Shown piece by piece: positions 32,107 to 42,790 of a stretch of DNA of 64,000 nt. A model generated the notes under the pieces. It searched no databases and was not told the origin of the DNA. It worked only from the letters and a program-made list of their open reading frames with translations. The stretch's first letter is position 1. The number at the start of each line of letters is the position of its first letter. The stretch lies in NCBI GenBank assembly GCA_902806595.1, contig CADCXC010000021.1, forward strand, positions 186,001 through 250,000. The letters are read 5' to 3'. Both the position numbers and the translations under genes were made by a program. This stretch comes from Pyrenopolyporus hunteri (lineage: Eukaryota; Ascomycota; Sordariomycetes; Xylariales; Hypoxylaceae).

Positions 32107-33216
32107 TTACAAAATCTCCCAATTCTCATCCATCTTCCCAATGACCCCTTCGAAGAGCTGCGGCAAAATCTCAGACGCATCTCCTTGGAAGAAGAAATCC
32201 CTCCGCGTTAGTCCTCCCGCCGAGTCGGGATCCGGGTTTACCACGGCGACAATGGCCCCTTTCCTCTGGGCCTTATGCGTATAACCAGCGGCGGGGTAGA
32301 CAGACGCGGCTGTCCCGATTACAAGCATAAGGTCGATTGGCCCTTCGTCGATCCAGTTGTCGATATCCGCAGTCATGTTCCTATCAAGAGGCTCGCCGAA
32401 CCAAACTACGCCGGGCCGGAGTAATCCCTCCTTACAATTCGGGCAATGTGGAAGATCGTCAATATTGATGGGAGGGAGAGGAGTATTCGGATCGAGTAAA
32501 GGAAGCGTCTGGTTGGGAGGGTAGTCTTCGGCCGCAGGAGCGAGGGCAGGGCAGACGGGGTCGCTTAAATTGTCCCGGTCGATGTAGCCGCACCCACTGA
32601 AGCATGTATTATCAAGAAGGCTTCCATGCAGAAGCCGAAGTTTGGACTTGGGGTGGCCGGCGCGTGTTGAGAGACCTACGATAGAGGTGGGGGAGGAATG
32701 CGGTTAGAGGCGCCCTGCTGTTTACGGCTTCGTCATGGCCGGGAATGATAGCTCACCATCAACGTTCTGGGTCAAGCATAGGAAGTTCTCTTTCTTCTTG
32801 GCCAGCTCGGCAAGGGCATGATGGCCGCGATTCGGCTGCGCCTTCAGGGCCATATGCCTTCGCCAGGCGTAGAAAAGCCATACGAGAGAAGGGTCATTTC
32901 GGAACGATTCCGGGGTGGCGAGTTGAGTAGCGCTGTGGTTGCGCCACAGGCCGTCGGCGCCTCGAAAGGTGGGCAATCCTGAAGCAGCTGAGAGGCCAGC
33001 GCCGCAGAGAGCTAGGACGCGGTTGCTGGACTCGAGAAGCTTCTTGAACTTGTCGACGGAGGTTTGCGGTGCCGTACTTCGTGCGTACTCTGTATGCTGG
33101 GTCCATAAGGGGCGGCGGGAATAGAATGAATTAGAGGCCATGGAATAGCGAGAAACTGGTGGATGTAGTTGAGAAGAGGGCAGCAGAGGTTGAAAAGATC
33201 GATAATGGCGGTACAT
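32107..33216 (-). CDS. SIRT5-like sirtuin, NAD-dependent protein deacylase
   Basis: Class III deacylase of the SIR2 family. Two phased exons, 32757-33216 and 32107-32675, give 342 residues. NAD-binding elements are CGAGLSAASGLPTFRGADGL and TQNVDGL; the catalytic His is in LLHGSL; the zinc ligands are CFSGC and CPNC; the late motif is LVIGTAASVYPAAGY. The helix after the GAG motif reads LFYAWRRHMA, with Tyr116 and Arg119 in the Y-x-x-R spacing that lets SIRT5-type enzymes accept acidic acyl groups (succinyl, malonyl, glutaryl). The N-terminus MYRHYRSFQPLLPSSQLHPP is basic and lacks acids, so a mitochondrial location is likely. The start is the first ATG; the frame upstream begins only at GTG. 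A second ATG at 33141 could give a shorter, non-mitochondrial form. Confidence 0.9.
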
Positions 33217-33663
33217 GTTCCAAGGCTGCGGAAGCCTACATGTAGGTAGGTACCTACCTATTATAGGTATCTTGGTCTGGTAGGCAGTCACATCTTGAGG
33301 GCGCCCACCTACATGCTACATGTTGGTAAGGTACGATAGTCTTTCCGCCTGCTCTGCTCGCCAAGACCCTTTGTAGGGAGTTGCCGTGGAAGCGTAGCGA
33401 ACGGAAGAGCGAATCAAAATATGCATACACCGGTACATGTATATTTGTACCCGTGCAGGCATGCGGGGTCTGGTACTGTACCTACGTACCTATATAGGTA
33501 GTTATATAGATAGGTACCGTACTCCATGTATGGGTTATAGGTGGTAGGTACCGGTACTTAGTTACCTAGGTGTATAAAGTACGTACATGTAGGATTTTGG
33601 GGGCCAGAACAACACGCAAATGTCCATCTAACTATAAGTAAATGTCTCCTAAACGCCTATCTC
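33217..33663. repeat. Spacer with 18-bp CCTA/TAGG palindrome
   Basis: Upstream of the sirtuin lies the perfect 18-bp palindrome TAGGTAGGTACCTACCTA at 33243-33260. Further GGTACC/CCTAGG words fill 33440-33590 next to the 3' end of the phosphatase gene. No gene. Confidence 0.75.
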
Positions 33664-35112
33664 CTAAATATATCCCCCTCCCGGTCCGAATGCCTCGTAT
33701 CTCCTCCCAACAGAGGTGCCGTTACCTACCCTAGGATCCGTATAAATCGACATGATGTCCGTCGAGTTGTCGTAGTCTACGCCGCATTTCTCGGAAAAGC
33801 CTTGGAACATGTCAATCCGCTCTTGCAAATATTGCTCAAAGCCCGCCCTTGAGCACGCTGTGCCCGGTCCGTCGGCGCAATTCGGCAACGGTTGAGGCGC
33901 ACTATTTACGAGGATGCGATAATAGTCGCCGTCCTCGTAACCGTAGCTACCCGAACAGTTCAGCCTCTCGATGGCCGCGTTGCTCAAGAACGGCAGTACG
34001 TGCGAACTCTTCCATGCGCGTCGGGGGTTTATCCGATCGAGCGGCATGGTGTCATTGATGGCGGCCTCGCTTCCGCCAAACTCGGAGTTATTAAACAGTC
34101 CCATGGCAACAAACACCATGGGCGGTAGCTCGCGATGGGTAAAGCTGACATAGATATCTTGCTCGCTGGGCGCATCGCTCAGGAGTATGTTCGCCGACGC
34201 GTTGAACCAAGGTAGCCCTACGACGCCGGAAATCTGGTTGCCGTACCCGACGTTATAGTGGTACATGATGTCCGCCGTGTACTCCCACCCGAGCCAATCA
34301 TCCGGCGAGAAGAGGTCTAGGTCGCAGAACGGGGAGCTACCACGGATAACAGATTCGTAGCCGCACAGTTCCATCATGCCATAAACGTCATTGGCCGTGA
34401 AGTTGAATCCAGGAGCCATCGCGTTCAACCTCGCCGTGATGGGTTTGGTGAATTTTTCAAGGTAGACCGCTGATTGATCGCTGCCAAACGATGACGAATA
34501 GGCCGGGCAGCTCTTATACGGCGTCAGGCTATCCGCGCCCGCTTCTTCCGACTCGTAGATGCTAACGACGTTGGTCCCGTTCTCGCCTAGCTCCATGGCC
34601 CTTGCAAAAGACCGCGCTGATTCCTCGGTCCGCTCAGCCGACGAAGTCCAGACGCGGGACGGGAGTTTGAGGTTGGGGTATCGGAAAGATAGTGTCACGC
34701 CAAGTTGTGCGGCCTCCAGCCGGCCGACGCGAGTTAGTAATTCCTGCTCGGCGTCCGTTAGGGGAGCCGTCCAGTGGGCTAGGAAGCTTAGCGCCGGGAT
34801 CTTGGTCCATTCGACTGCCGTGTTATTCTCCAGCTTGGATACGAAAGGGTCGATATACTCTTCATAATCGTAGTCGTTAGCGTAGATAGCCGCGTGACGG
34901 GAGAGATAGACCGCTCGCGACACCGTACAGCCCTGGGGGGGTAGCGGTGATGCCGGCGGATCCTGGGGCTCAAAATAGGGGGCGACGCCGCCGAGGTGTT
35001 CCAGAGGATTGAATTTGTACGTCGAATACAGCGATGCGGCAGAACATAGTTGTGCCGTCGGAAGAACGAATGCGGTAAGCTGAAGCAGCCCCTTAATGAA
35101 TGGCGGCGCCAT
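33664..35112 (-). CDS. Divergent secreted histidine acid phosphatase (phytase-like)
   Basis: Single exon, 482 residues, histidine phosphatase branch 2 (acid phosphatase/phytase-like). Residues 1-25 are a signal peptide (MAPPFIKGLLQLTAFVLPTA). The catalytic loop reads LSRHAAIYAND: the nucleophile H73 and preceding R72 are kept, but the canonical RHGxRxP is altered, with Ala for Gly and Ile for the second Arg. The proton-donor region is FTHRELPPMVF (H326, E328). VWTSSAERTEESARSFARAM, the conserved AxxR-type strand, and many N-glycosylation sequons (NNT, NGT, NFT, NCS, NDT) support a secreted glycoprotein. The fold identity is firm; the altered loop means the substrate range may differ from classic phytase. 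The gene has no introns, unlike most accessory genes here. Confidence 0.85.
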   Translation of the reverse strand: MAPPFIKGLLQLTAFVLPTAQLCSAASLYSTYKFNPLEHLGGVAPYFEPQDPPASPLPPQGCTVSRAVYLSRHAAIYANDYDYEEYIDPFVSKLENNTAVEWTKIPALSFLAHWTAPLTDAEQELLTRVGRLEAAQLGVTLSFRYPNLKLPSRVWTSSAERTEESARSFARAMELGENGTNVVSIYESEEAGADSLTPYKSCPAYSSSFGSDQSAVYLEKFTKPITARLNAMAPGFNFTANDVYGMMELCGYESVIRGSSPFCDLDLFSPDDWLGWEYTADIMYHYNVGYGNQISGVVGLPWFNASANILLSDAPSEQDIYVSFTHRELPPMVFVAMGLFNNSEFGGSEAAINDTMPLDRINPRRAWKSSHVLPFLSNAAIERLNCSGSYGYEDGDYYRILVNSAPQPLPNCADGPGTACSRAGFEQYLQERIDMFQGFSEKCGVDYDNSTDIMSIYTDPRVGNGTSVGRRYEAFGPGGGYI

Positions 35113-35974
35113 TATTTAGGTACCATGGGATACTTGATGTCAGATCGGTGCGGAGCGGATTCTTATCTCACAATAAGAGGGAGTATCTAGACCTTTATTT
35201 ATCTTCCTCCTTCTCCCAGGGATATCCCGAAATATCCATCTACATGCGTACCTAAACAGCCTTTGTTATTCGGCTTGTCTACATACATAGGTAGACACCT
35301 ATATACCTACCTAGCGGGTGAATGAAACGCCCGAATGTGTAAATAACGTACCCATATTAGGCCCGCTAAACTACCTATAGAGGTGGACGTTGGCGTCATT
35401 GAACATGGATTAAATTGTGACAACACGCAGGGGAGCTGGCAGCATCAAAACAAGCTCAAATTGACAAGGAAGCTCGCTTCCCCATATTATGCCCCATTCC
35501 CGGTGTTTTCAATCAGGCTGATGGCGTCATAGTTTAGGTACCACGTCTATAGGTAGGCCTACGTACACGAAGACGTTAACTTTACGTATAGGTACCTACC
35601 TAGGTACCTATATATGAATGTCCATACATGTATGGCTTTTTATATTGCTTAGGTACCTAAACTACCATTCAATCTGGACATAAGTGCGTAAGTTGGCGCG
35701 TGGGGGGCCCCGCAGTATAAGTACCTACCTACCTGCCTAGGTACACGGTTACCCACTTCTGACTGCCTGACGCGACTCCGCTATCCTTGCTAAACTTTTT
35801 GACGCGCTTCAATTAACGAGTCCGACTCTATAATACACCGACATGGAAGGAATTGGACAATCGTTGGATGCCTAAGCCGTACGCTGCCATCCACCACCTA
35901 ATACCGTCGACAACTCGATAATATCATCAATGCGCCTTAATGCTGTAATGAATTGCTTTCATTGACGACCCTCG
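35113..35974. repeat. Repeat-dense divergent promoter region
   Basis: 862 bp between the phosphatase and the four-BRCT gene, in divergent orientation. At 35540-35765 there are many palindromic CCTAGGTA/GGTACCTA words, for example TAGGTACCTACCTAGGTACC around 35589-35608. No gene. Confidence 0.7.
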
Positions 35975-38713
35975 ATGATGGATCCCCCCCCGAGGCCGGA
36001 TAGGCCATTCGACTCTTCCAAGCCTTTTGAAGGCCTCGTGCTCTGTTGTACTAGTATCGAGGCAGACTTACGGGTAAGCAAGTCCCGGTTATATTTCTCT
36101 ATATATGTATATCATAGAAGCGTACTCGTACTCGTACTCGTACTGTACTCCATTGGGATCCTCTTGACCAACGATCCTGCCTCTCTAGACAGAAATTGCC
36201 CAGCGAACCGCCGATCTAGGCGGTATTCACAAGTACGACCTCACGCCCGACGTCACCCATCTCATCGTCGGAGATTACGACACGGCCAAATACCGTCATG
36301 TCGCGAGGGAGAGACCCGACATCAAGCCCATGGCCGCCGGCTGGGTCGATGCCGTGCGAGAACTATGGATGGAAGACAAAGAGCTCGATTTGGCCGCCTT
36401 GGAAGATGCCTGGAGGTTGAAGACGTTCGAGACAGGCGGCGGCATCCCCAAGAGCCCAGTCAAGGAACAAAGAGAGAGAACAAGGCTGACTTGTTGTCTT
36501 ACCGGCTTCGAGGATAGTGAGTTATCTATACATGGGATATGGGCCTACGATTGGGAGCGCTGACACAGATAGACGAAATGCGTGTGATGATCGAGGGCAA
36601 GGTTAGAGCCAATGGCGGTGATTACGTTGGCGACCTCTCGCGGCGCGTTACCCATCTCATTGTCTGCAAGCCGGAGGGGAAGAAATATATTGCCGCACGG
36701 AAGTGGGGGATAAGAACCGTCTCTATCGAGTGGCTTCATGACAGCGTCGAACGAGGTATGATACTCAACGAGGAGTGTTACGACCCAACCTTGCCTGCAG
36801 AAGAACGAGGGAAGGGCGCATGGATAAGGAGAGAACTCAAGCGAGGAGCCTCTCTGGGCAAGAGGCCGCGGGATGGAATGGTACCACCCCTGGTAGACGA
36901 CGGCAGGAGAAAACTGAGAAAAACCGCGAGTATGAAATTTACTAGCAAGAAAGACATTCTTTGGGGTGATATTCTAGTGAAGCAATCGTCGGTCGACCTG
37001 TCAAAGTCAATGAGCGCCGCCGCCAATGAGCGCTCTACCAGCGTACCACCTATCCTTACCACGCTCGACTCAATTACACCCACGACTGAGGTACCGCAGC
37101 TCACACAACCCAACGGTCACATCCAACAAGTTGAAGCCGGCGTGTTTTCTTCATGTCGCTTCTATGTCCACGGTTTCCCTCGGAACAAACGGGAAATCGT
37201 ACACCACCACATCTCGTCTCACGATGGGCGGATCTCGCAATCTATTGAAGATGCCGCCTCACTAAGTCACGGTGAGCCGCTAGAGAATCGCTATCTCGTC
37301 GTCCCGCAAACCTCACAACCGGACACCCACCCACAGCTTCCAGAAGGAATGCATATAGTCACCGAATTCTATATTGAGCGGTGTGTCCATAATAGGTTTC
37401 TTTTCAAGCCGCAGCAACACGTTCTCGGGCAACCGTTTCCTCGGTTCCCTATCGACGGCTTCCACGAGCTAATGATATGTACTTCCGGGTTCAGAAACGA
37501 GCAACTGAACCAGGTTGAAAAATCCATCACGCAGCTCGGCGCCAAGTATTCAGAGCGCCTTAACACTCAATGTTCGCTGCTTATATGCCCCTCCCTCGAT
37601 GGAGTCAGGAAGCAGAAGTTAGACTTCGCCATGTCATCCAAGATTCCGGTGGTCGATGCGGACTGGCTTTGGCAATGCATTACGACGGGCTGCTTAATAC
37701 CGTGGGACGCATTCCTGTTTAGGGGACTTCCCCAGAAGCATAGCACAAATTATAAACAGCCGCAGAATATGGAGAAGGATAAAACCACGGGATCCGAGTC
37801 TGAAGCGAAGCCGAGGAAAGAATGTGATTCGGATTATTCGACGTCTGGAATGAAATACGGAATCGACATGACCGCGTTTAATAACGACACGCCAATACCT
37901 CAGGAGGCTACAGTGCGAGAGAATGAAACCACCGAGTCCAATTACGAGACGGCACCAACTCATCAAGAGGGAAATGCGGACATTGATGCTATAGTAGTCT
38001 CCGCACCTCTGACGGAGACGACCTCGAACTTGCTCAATAAATCTCCATCGCTACAAAAAGTGACTGTGGCGCCGCGGAAGCTAAAACGGTTTCCTACTGG
38101 AGGCGAAGTCGGAGATTCTGAAAGTGGCGAAGAGTCGGATACTCTCCCCAACCCCCGGGAAAAGGAAGATGATGGTACGGCGAAGGATGATGAGGAAGAA
38201 CGGAAGCGACAGGCCGAACGAACTAAAGCCGCGGAACGCAAGGAGATGTCAAAAAGATTAGACTCTCTTATGGCTCGTGATGAGGTAGCTCAAGAAGCCG
38301 ACAACACGAAGCCACAGCCAGCACCGCAACAACAAAGACGCAGGCGCGCGATCCTCGGTCGCGCTGCTAGTAATGTTTCGGCCACTTCCAGTGCGAGTGC
38401 AGAATCCTTGACACACGTCAGCGGTTCTAAGTCTAATCCTAAAAGGACCGCTTCTTCGGTGTCCCGTCCGGATTCGGTCCAGACTGCAGCCGGCAGTTTC
38501 GGGCTTCTTGACGAAATGATCGTGCGACGGGGCGAAGACGGCGATTGGACAATAGAGGATGGCGATAGTCCACCCCGGGCTACCCAGCTTAAATATGATA
38601 ATTCCGAAGCCCAGCAACATCGGGCAGTCGTTGTGGATCGGATGATGGCAGATACCAAGCTGAGCGCTCCGGCTGGCAGTAGGCAAAGAGGCAGGGGACT
38701 TCGACCTCGTTGA
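35975..38713 (+). CDS. Four-BRCT checkpoint/replication protein (Dpb11/Rad4/TopBP1-like)
   Basis: Nuclear scaffold for replication initiation and the DNA-damage checkpoint. Three phased exons, 35975-36073, 36189-36516 and 36573-38713, give 855 residues. BRCT1 is about residues 15-105 (FEGLVLCCTSIEADL, TEIAQRTADLGGIHKYDLTP, VTHLIVG, and W in GWVDAVREL). BRCT2 is about 135-225 (TCCLTGFEDNEMRVMIEGKV, VTHLIVCKPEGKKY, SIEWLHDSV). BRCT3 is about 333-425 and BRCT4 about 440-525 (MICTSGFRNEQLNQVEKSIT, VVDADWLWQCI). The paired BRCT1/2 and BRCT3/4 layout is that of fungal Dpb11/Rad4, whose pairs bind phosphorylated partners. The C-terminal 300 residues are charged and disordered, ending in a basic RQRGRGLRPR tail; a Rad9/ATR-activating motif may lie there but I cannot point to it. 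Confidence 0.88.
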
Positions 38714-39755
38714 TCGACTCTATTCATCTTTAGGATTGATTGTTGGTTTACTGGGCTAAAGCCGCTTAATTACACCCTCGCCAATAGGAGATTAGGTAGT
38801 CACAAGATTTTGCCTCGAAAAAGAGTCTAAGGGCAAGAGGATTTGATATTACGTAGTACCTAATATGTTGCGTCAAGACGAAGCAAATTACTTTTGAGTT
38901 TACGACTAGGAAGTGGTTTGAACAAGTTAATTAAATCAAGACCATGACTATTAAGGAACATCTTGTTCCGTAAGCTTTCTGTCAGGGTTATTTTTTTTTT
39001 TTTTAAAAAAAAAAAAACACAAAAAAAAAAAAAAAAAAAACCTCCCAAGAACCCCCAAAGCATCAACTTCGGTTGAAAACAGAAATTTCGAAAAATTTTA
39101 AGAGAAGAATTACCAAGTCCTTAGGAAAAAAGATGTATTGGTATCCAAGTGATTACGAAAAACAGTAAACACACGAACGGAGAGGTGTTGACCCGAAGTC
39201 AATAGATTCTACTTTGCAGTAATATCGTAATGGCATATATTCTTCATTCTATTGGGTATCAATAATCTTCCTAACCCTGGTATATCTCACGGTCACTACT
39301 CTGGTCCTTCCGGTTATAATCGATACTCATAAATTCCTCCCACTATTCCCGGGTCCCGAAACTTGGGGGCTGACGAAAGGCGAACCCCTCCTCCTTTCGA
39401 TTTATAGAAAATGAATGGGGCAAACGTAATACGTATGAAGTTCAGCTAGTAACAGACGGGTGGCTAGGTAGCAAGCCGGCTAGCTGGCCAGCTTGTCCGG
39501 TATAAGCGAGATTGTTCGTTCGGCGGCGAATTCTGTCTTCAGCCTATCGTTTGTCTAGCCCCATGGTCCTCTGCTTTCTCTTCCACCTCTTATCCCTCTC
39601 GAGCTACTCTTCCCTTTTCGGCTGTCCGCGGGGAGGTTGGCTTACGTGGCGATTAAGAATTCGTCATGTGCCATTTCCCTTCTTCTAACCCATATATTTC
39701 TAGACAACGTCTCCAAGTCCGCCGGATAACGACCCTTCGTACATTACCGCACCAC
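38714..39755. other. Convergent spacer with long homopolymer runs
   Basis: Between the 3' ends of the BRCT gene and the DUF8035 gene. It holds the T14-A13-CAC-A20 tract at 38991-39040. I see no gene; the open frame through the tract is a homopolymer artefact. Confidence 0.6.
38991..39040. repeat. Poly-T/poly-A inverted homopolymer tract
   Basis: Fourteen T are followed directly by thirteen A, then CAC, then twenty A. The T14/A13 part is a perfect inverted repeat without loop. It may be length-variable or partly a sequencing artefact. Confidence 0.85.
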
Positions 39756-42700
39756 TTACATCGTCGCCTCACTCAGCATACTAAGCATGGCGGCAGCAGC
39801 ACCACCGAGGCCCACGGCCCGGAGTGTCTCGTCCCGAGCCTTCTTCCTCGAAGCGCGGTCCTCCCGGAGCCGGTTACTACTGCCGGCGCAGTGGTCGTCG
39901 TAGTACTCCCGCTCCCTCTCTCTCCTCGGCGCGCCCGATGAATGATACCGGTGGCTGCGGCTCCGATGGCGGTGCCTGTTCGGGTACTCCTCCCGGCCGT
40001 CGTCTCGGTCGCGGTGCGAGTGGTACTCCTTGTCCCGGCGGTGCTCGCCTTTATCTCGATCACGGTCGCGGTCTGGGTGCCGCTCCCTTTCGCGTTCTCT
40101 ATCCGAGTACCGGTCTGAGCGGTATCTCTTTTCTCGATCGTGGTCGCGATCACGATCTCTTTCTCTATCCCTCTCCCTATCCCTGCTCCTATCCCGATCT
40201 CTATCCTTACCCCTGTCTCTATCCCTATCGCGGCGCTCCCGCTCGCTTCGTCGATACGAAGGCAAACTCCGTGGCACCGAACTCGAGCCTTCGTCGATGA
40301 TCTGTGGGTGGGGGTCGATTCGCACATGAGGCTCGTCGTTCTTGTTCTTGAGTATGGGCCTTGGCTTAACCGTAGTCGCGGGACTAACGCCGGCGCTGGC
40401 GTCTTTGTCTTTCCTGTCTGCAGAAGACGGTTGTGGCACGATGGACGGGTACGCCTTGGAGCCCTTCTCGCCACTGTAGCTATCGTCGTCGCTACCTAAC
40501 CCTTCTGTGACCTCGCTATCAGCTCTGCCTCTAGCCCGAGCACGTGCCTTCTCGTTGTTGTTAGACGGGGCAGAGGGAAAGGTTGAGCTGCGTCGGTGAG
40601 TCTCTGGGAACGAGTGCTGGTAGTTATCTAGGTGGGAGCCAGAACGGGGATACGATTGTGAATATGATGAAGGGACGCCGTGGATACCTCGGTCTCGATC
40701 GTCAGAATCTGTATCTGTATCCGACGTCTCCCCATCGCTTGAGTCGTAAAGCTCGCTCGCTGTACTGGTCATACTTCCCCTTCGTCGTCGACTGCTGCTA
40801 TTCACAATGTATGTTACGCCGCCGTCGTTGTCGTCGTAGTCAGTATCACGACTATTTCTGTCGTCCTCCTTCTGCCGCTGTCGTCTTTGTCGTTCCGTAT
40901 CAACGACGTCCCAGTTTCGGTATTTATCTGGATGGTACGTATCCTCGGCTCTCCTTCCCTTCGTATTATCTCCGCCCGTAGTTATAGCCGGGCCGGGGGC
41001 GGTACTAGGTCGCCGCCTTCTCGCGGCTCGCACCTCGGTAGTCCGTCGAGCTAAGCGGGCTACCTCTTCACGGTCCAGCTCTCCTAGTATGGCGACGAAG
41101 TCCGGGCGCGCTTCGTACCTCACCCCAGCACCAGCTAGCACTTCAGGAGATACTAAACGCCGTGGAATCCGCGTCCACCTGGCGTCTAGTGGGATCTCGT
41201 GACCTTTGCTGTCGGGTGCGAGCCGTGCACTTCGCTGGGACGAAGCTGCGAGCGCTTGCTGTTGCTGGCTCACTTCGGCAACAGACGTGGAACTGAACAG
41301 CCTCGTAGGCTGCGAGCCGTCGCCTATTGATGGGAATGATGAGAGGTGGCGGGGGTATGTTCCAGACTCGTCACCAGTTACCTGTGGGACCGACGAGGGG
41401 AGGGTGGGCCGAGAGGCCGAAGGGGAGCTCGACATATGATAGCTCATAGCGGCCGAGTCCGATGGGAGTGTAGGCGGCAGTAGGTGCATATTCCCCATCG
41501 CGAGCGCGAGGTCGGCGGCTCGTTTATCGAGCGCCATCAGCTCTCGCGTGGACATGAGCGCCATGGACTCATCGTCGTCGTCGCCGCTCGACGAGTGATG
41601 GTCGTAGGAAATATGCGTGGGGTGGTTTGGCATGCTGGGTGGTTGCGGTGCCGGTGGTTTGCTAGCGTTAGTACTGATATTGTTGCTTCTGTTATTATTT
41701 TTATTACTATTGTTATTATTGTCGTCGTCGTCGTTGCTGTTGCGGTTCTTATTGTGATCGTTTTCCCCATATTCGTCATCCAGGCGCTTCATCCTCCTAG
41801 ACGGAAATAGCTTCTCCTCGTCGATGTTGGGCTGAAATCCCACCGGGCTTAATCCATCCGGGCCAGTGTACGTTGGGTACGGGGCGATCTGGAGCCTACC
41901 GTCACCTCGAGGATGATAATGCTCCAGTAGCCCCCGCACCGAAGGGGTGTTGCCGCCATTGGCGCCGAGCTGGTCGTCTAACTGGCGGATGTATGCTCGT
42001 ATGACGTCCTGGTGCATAATACACGTTAACCCCATTATACTAGATTGGAGGGCTCGAATGATAAAGGGGCCGGGCTAACCTGATTCTTACGCAATACGTC
42101 TCTGGAGAAGCCCGCCCGTTCCAGCTCGTCTCGGAACCGCTCCCAGAGCTCTTCCTCGTTACTATCACCTAAGTTTGAGTTCCGCCGCTGGAATATACGC
42201 GATGCGATAGCGTCTACCTTGTCTTTGATCGACTCGAGATCGGCACTGTCTGTATCGATCATGCGGCGTGACTTGGCCGGATTATGTAGCTGAATCGTAT
42301 CGAGGAATAGATCAATGCTAAGCTTTTGTTTCGCAAGCTTCGCGCGTATCAAATCGACCGTGTCACGCTCGCGGCTGTCTAGCACGGTCCAGCCCTTCTC
42401 TCCATCCATCTGCATCCCTCCGCCAACACCCTCACCGTCAGTACCACCTATACTTCCTCCATATTTCTCGAGTATAGTATCTAGTTGCTTGAGCGCGAAC
42501 TCGGAATCCTCAAGGATGGGAGTCAGCTGCCGCGTGTAAACGGCGCTGTTATCGACGCTCAGCAGTGACTCAGGATCTTCGGCTTCGAATTTGAGGTGCT
42601 TTAGTACTGTATGCAGATTGCGCACAGCCTCCGAGATCTCTTCGAGATCAGGGCCCGCAGCCCGCACGCGCTTGTACAACCTTCGCGCAAACGCATCGAC

Positions 42701-42790
42701 CTGTTCGATGTCGGTAGGCGAGACGCGCGAGCTAGTAGCAGTGGCGGCAGCTGGCGCCGCCGGTGTGTTAGTCGAATTGTTGGCTGTCAT
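39756..42790 (-). CDS. DUF8035-domain protein with RD/RE-rich C-terminal region
   Basis: Two phased exons, 42080-42790 and 39756-42008 (intron 71 nt, donor GTTAGC, branch GTTAAC, acceptor CAG), give 987 residues. Residues about 20-235 form an all-helical fungal N-terminal domain (DAFARRLYKRVRAAGPDLEE, LTPILEDSEFALKQLDTILE). Residues about 505-570 (EIPLDARWTRIPRRLVSPEV to VARLARRTTEVRAARRR) match what I know as DUF8035. Residues about 820-900 are a near-perfect alternation of Arg with Asp or Glu (RERDRERDRDRDHDREKRYR), as in RS-like RNA-binding or condensate-forming proteins. The rest is disordered, with Asn/Asp and Ser runs. The molecular role is unknown; the RD/RE stretch suggests nuclear RNA processing, which is inference. 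The ATG at 42790 is the only one before the helical domain. Confidence 0.75.

Noticed and set aside
40030..40329. Plus-strand Ser/Arg/Leu-repeat frames
   Set aside because: Antisense shadows of the Arg-Asp/Glu repeat in the DUF8035 gene.
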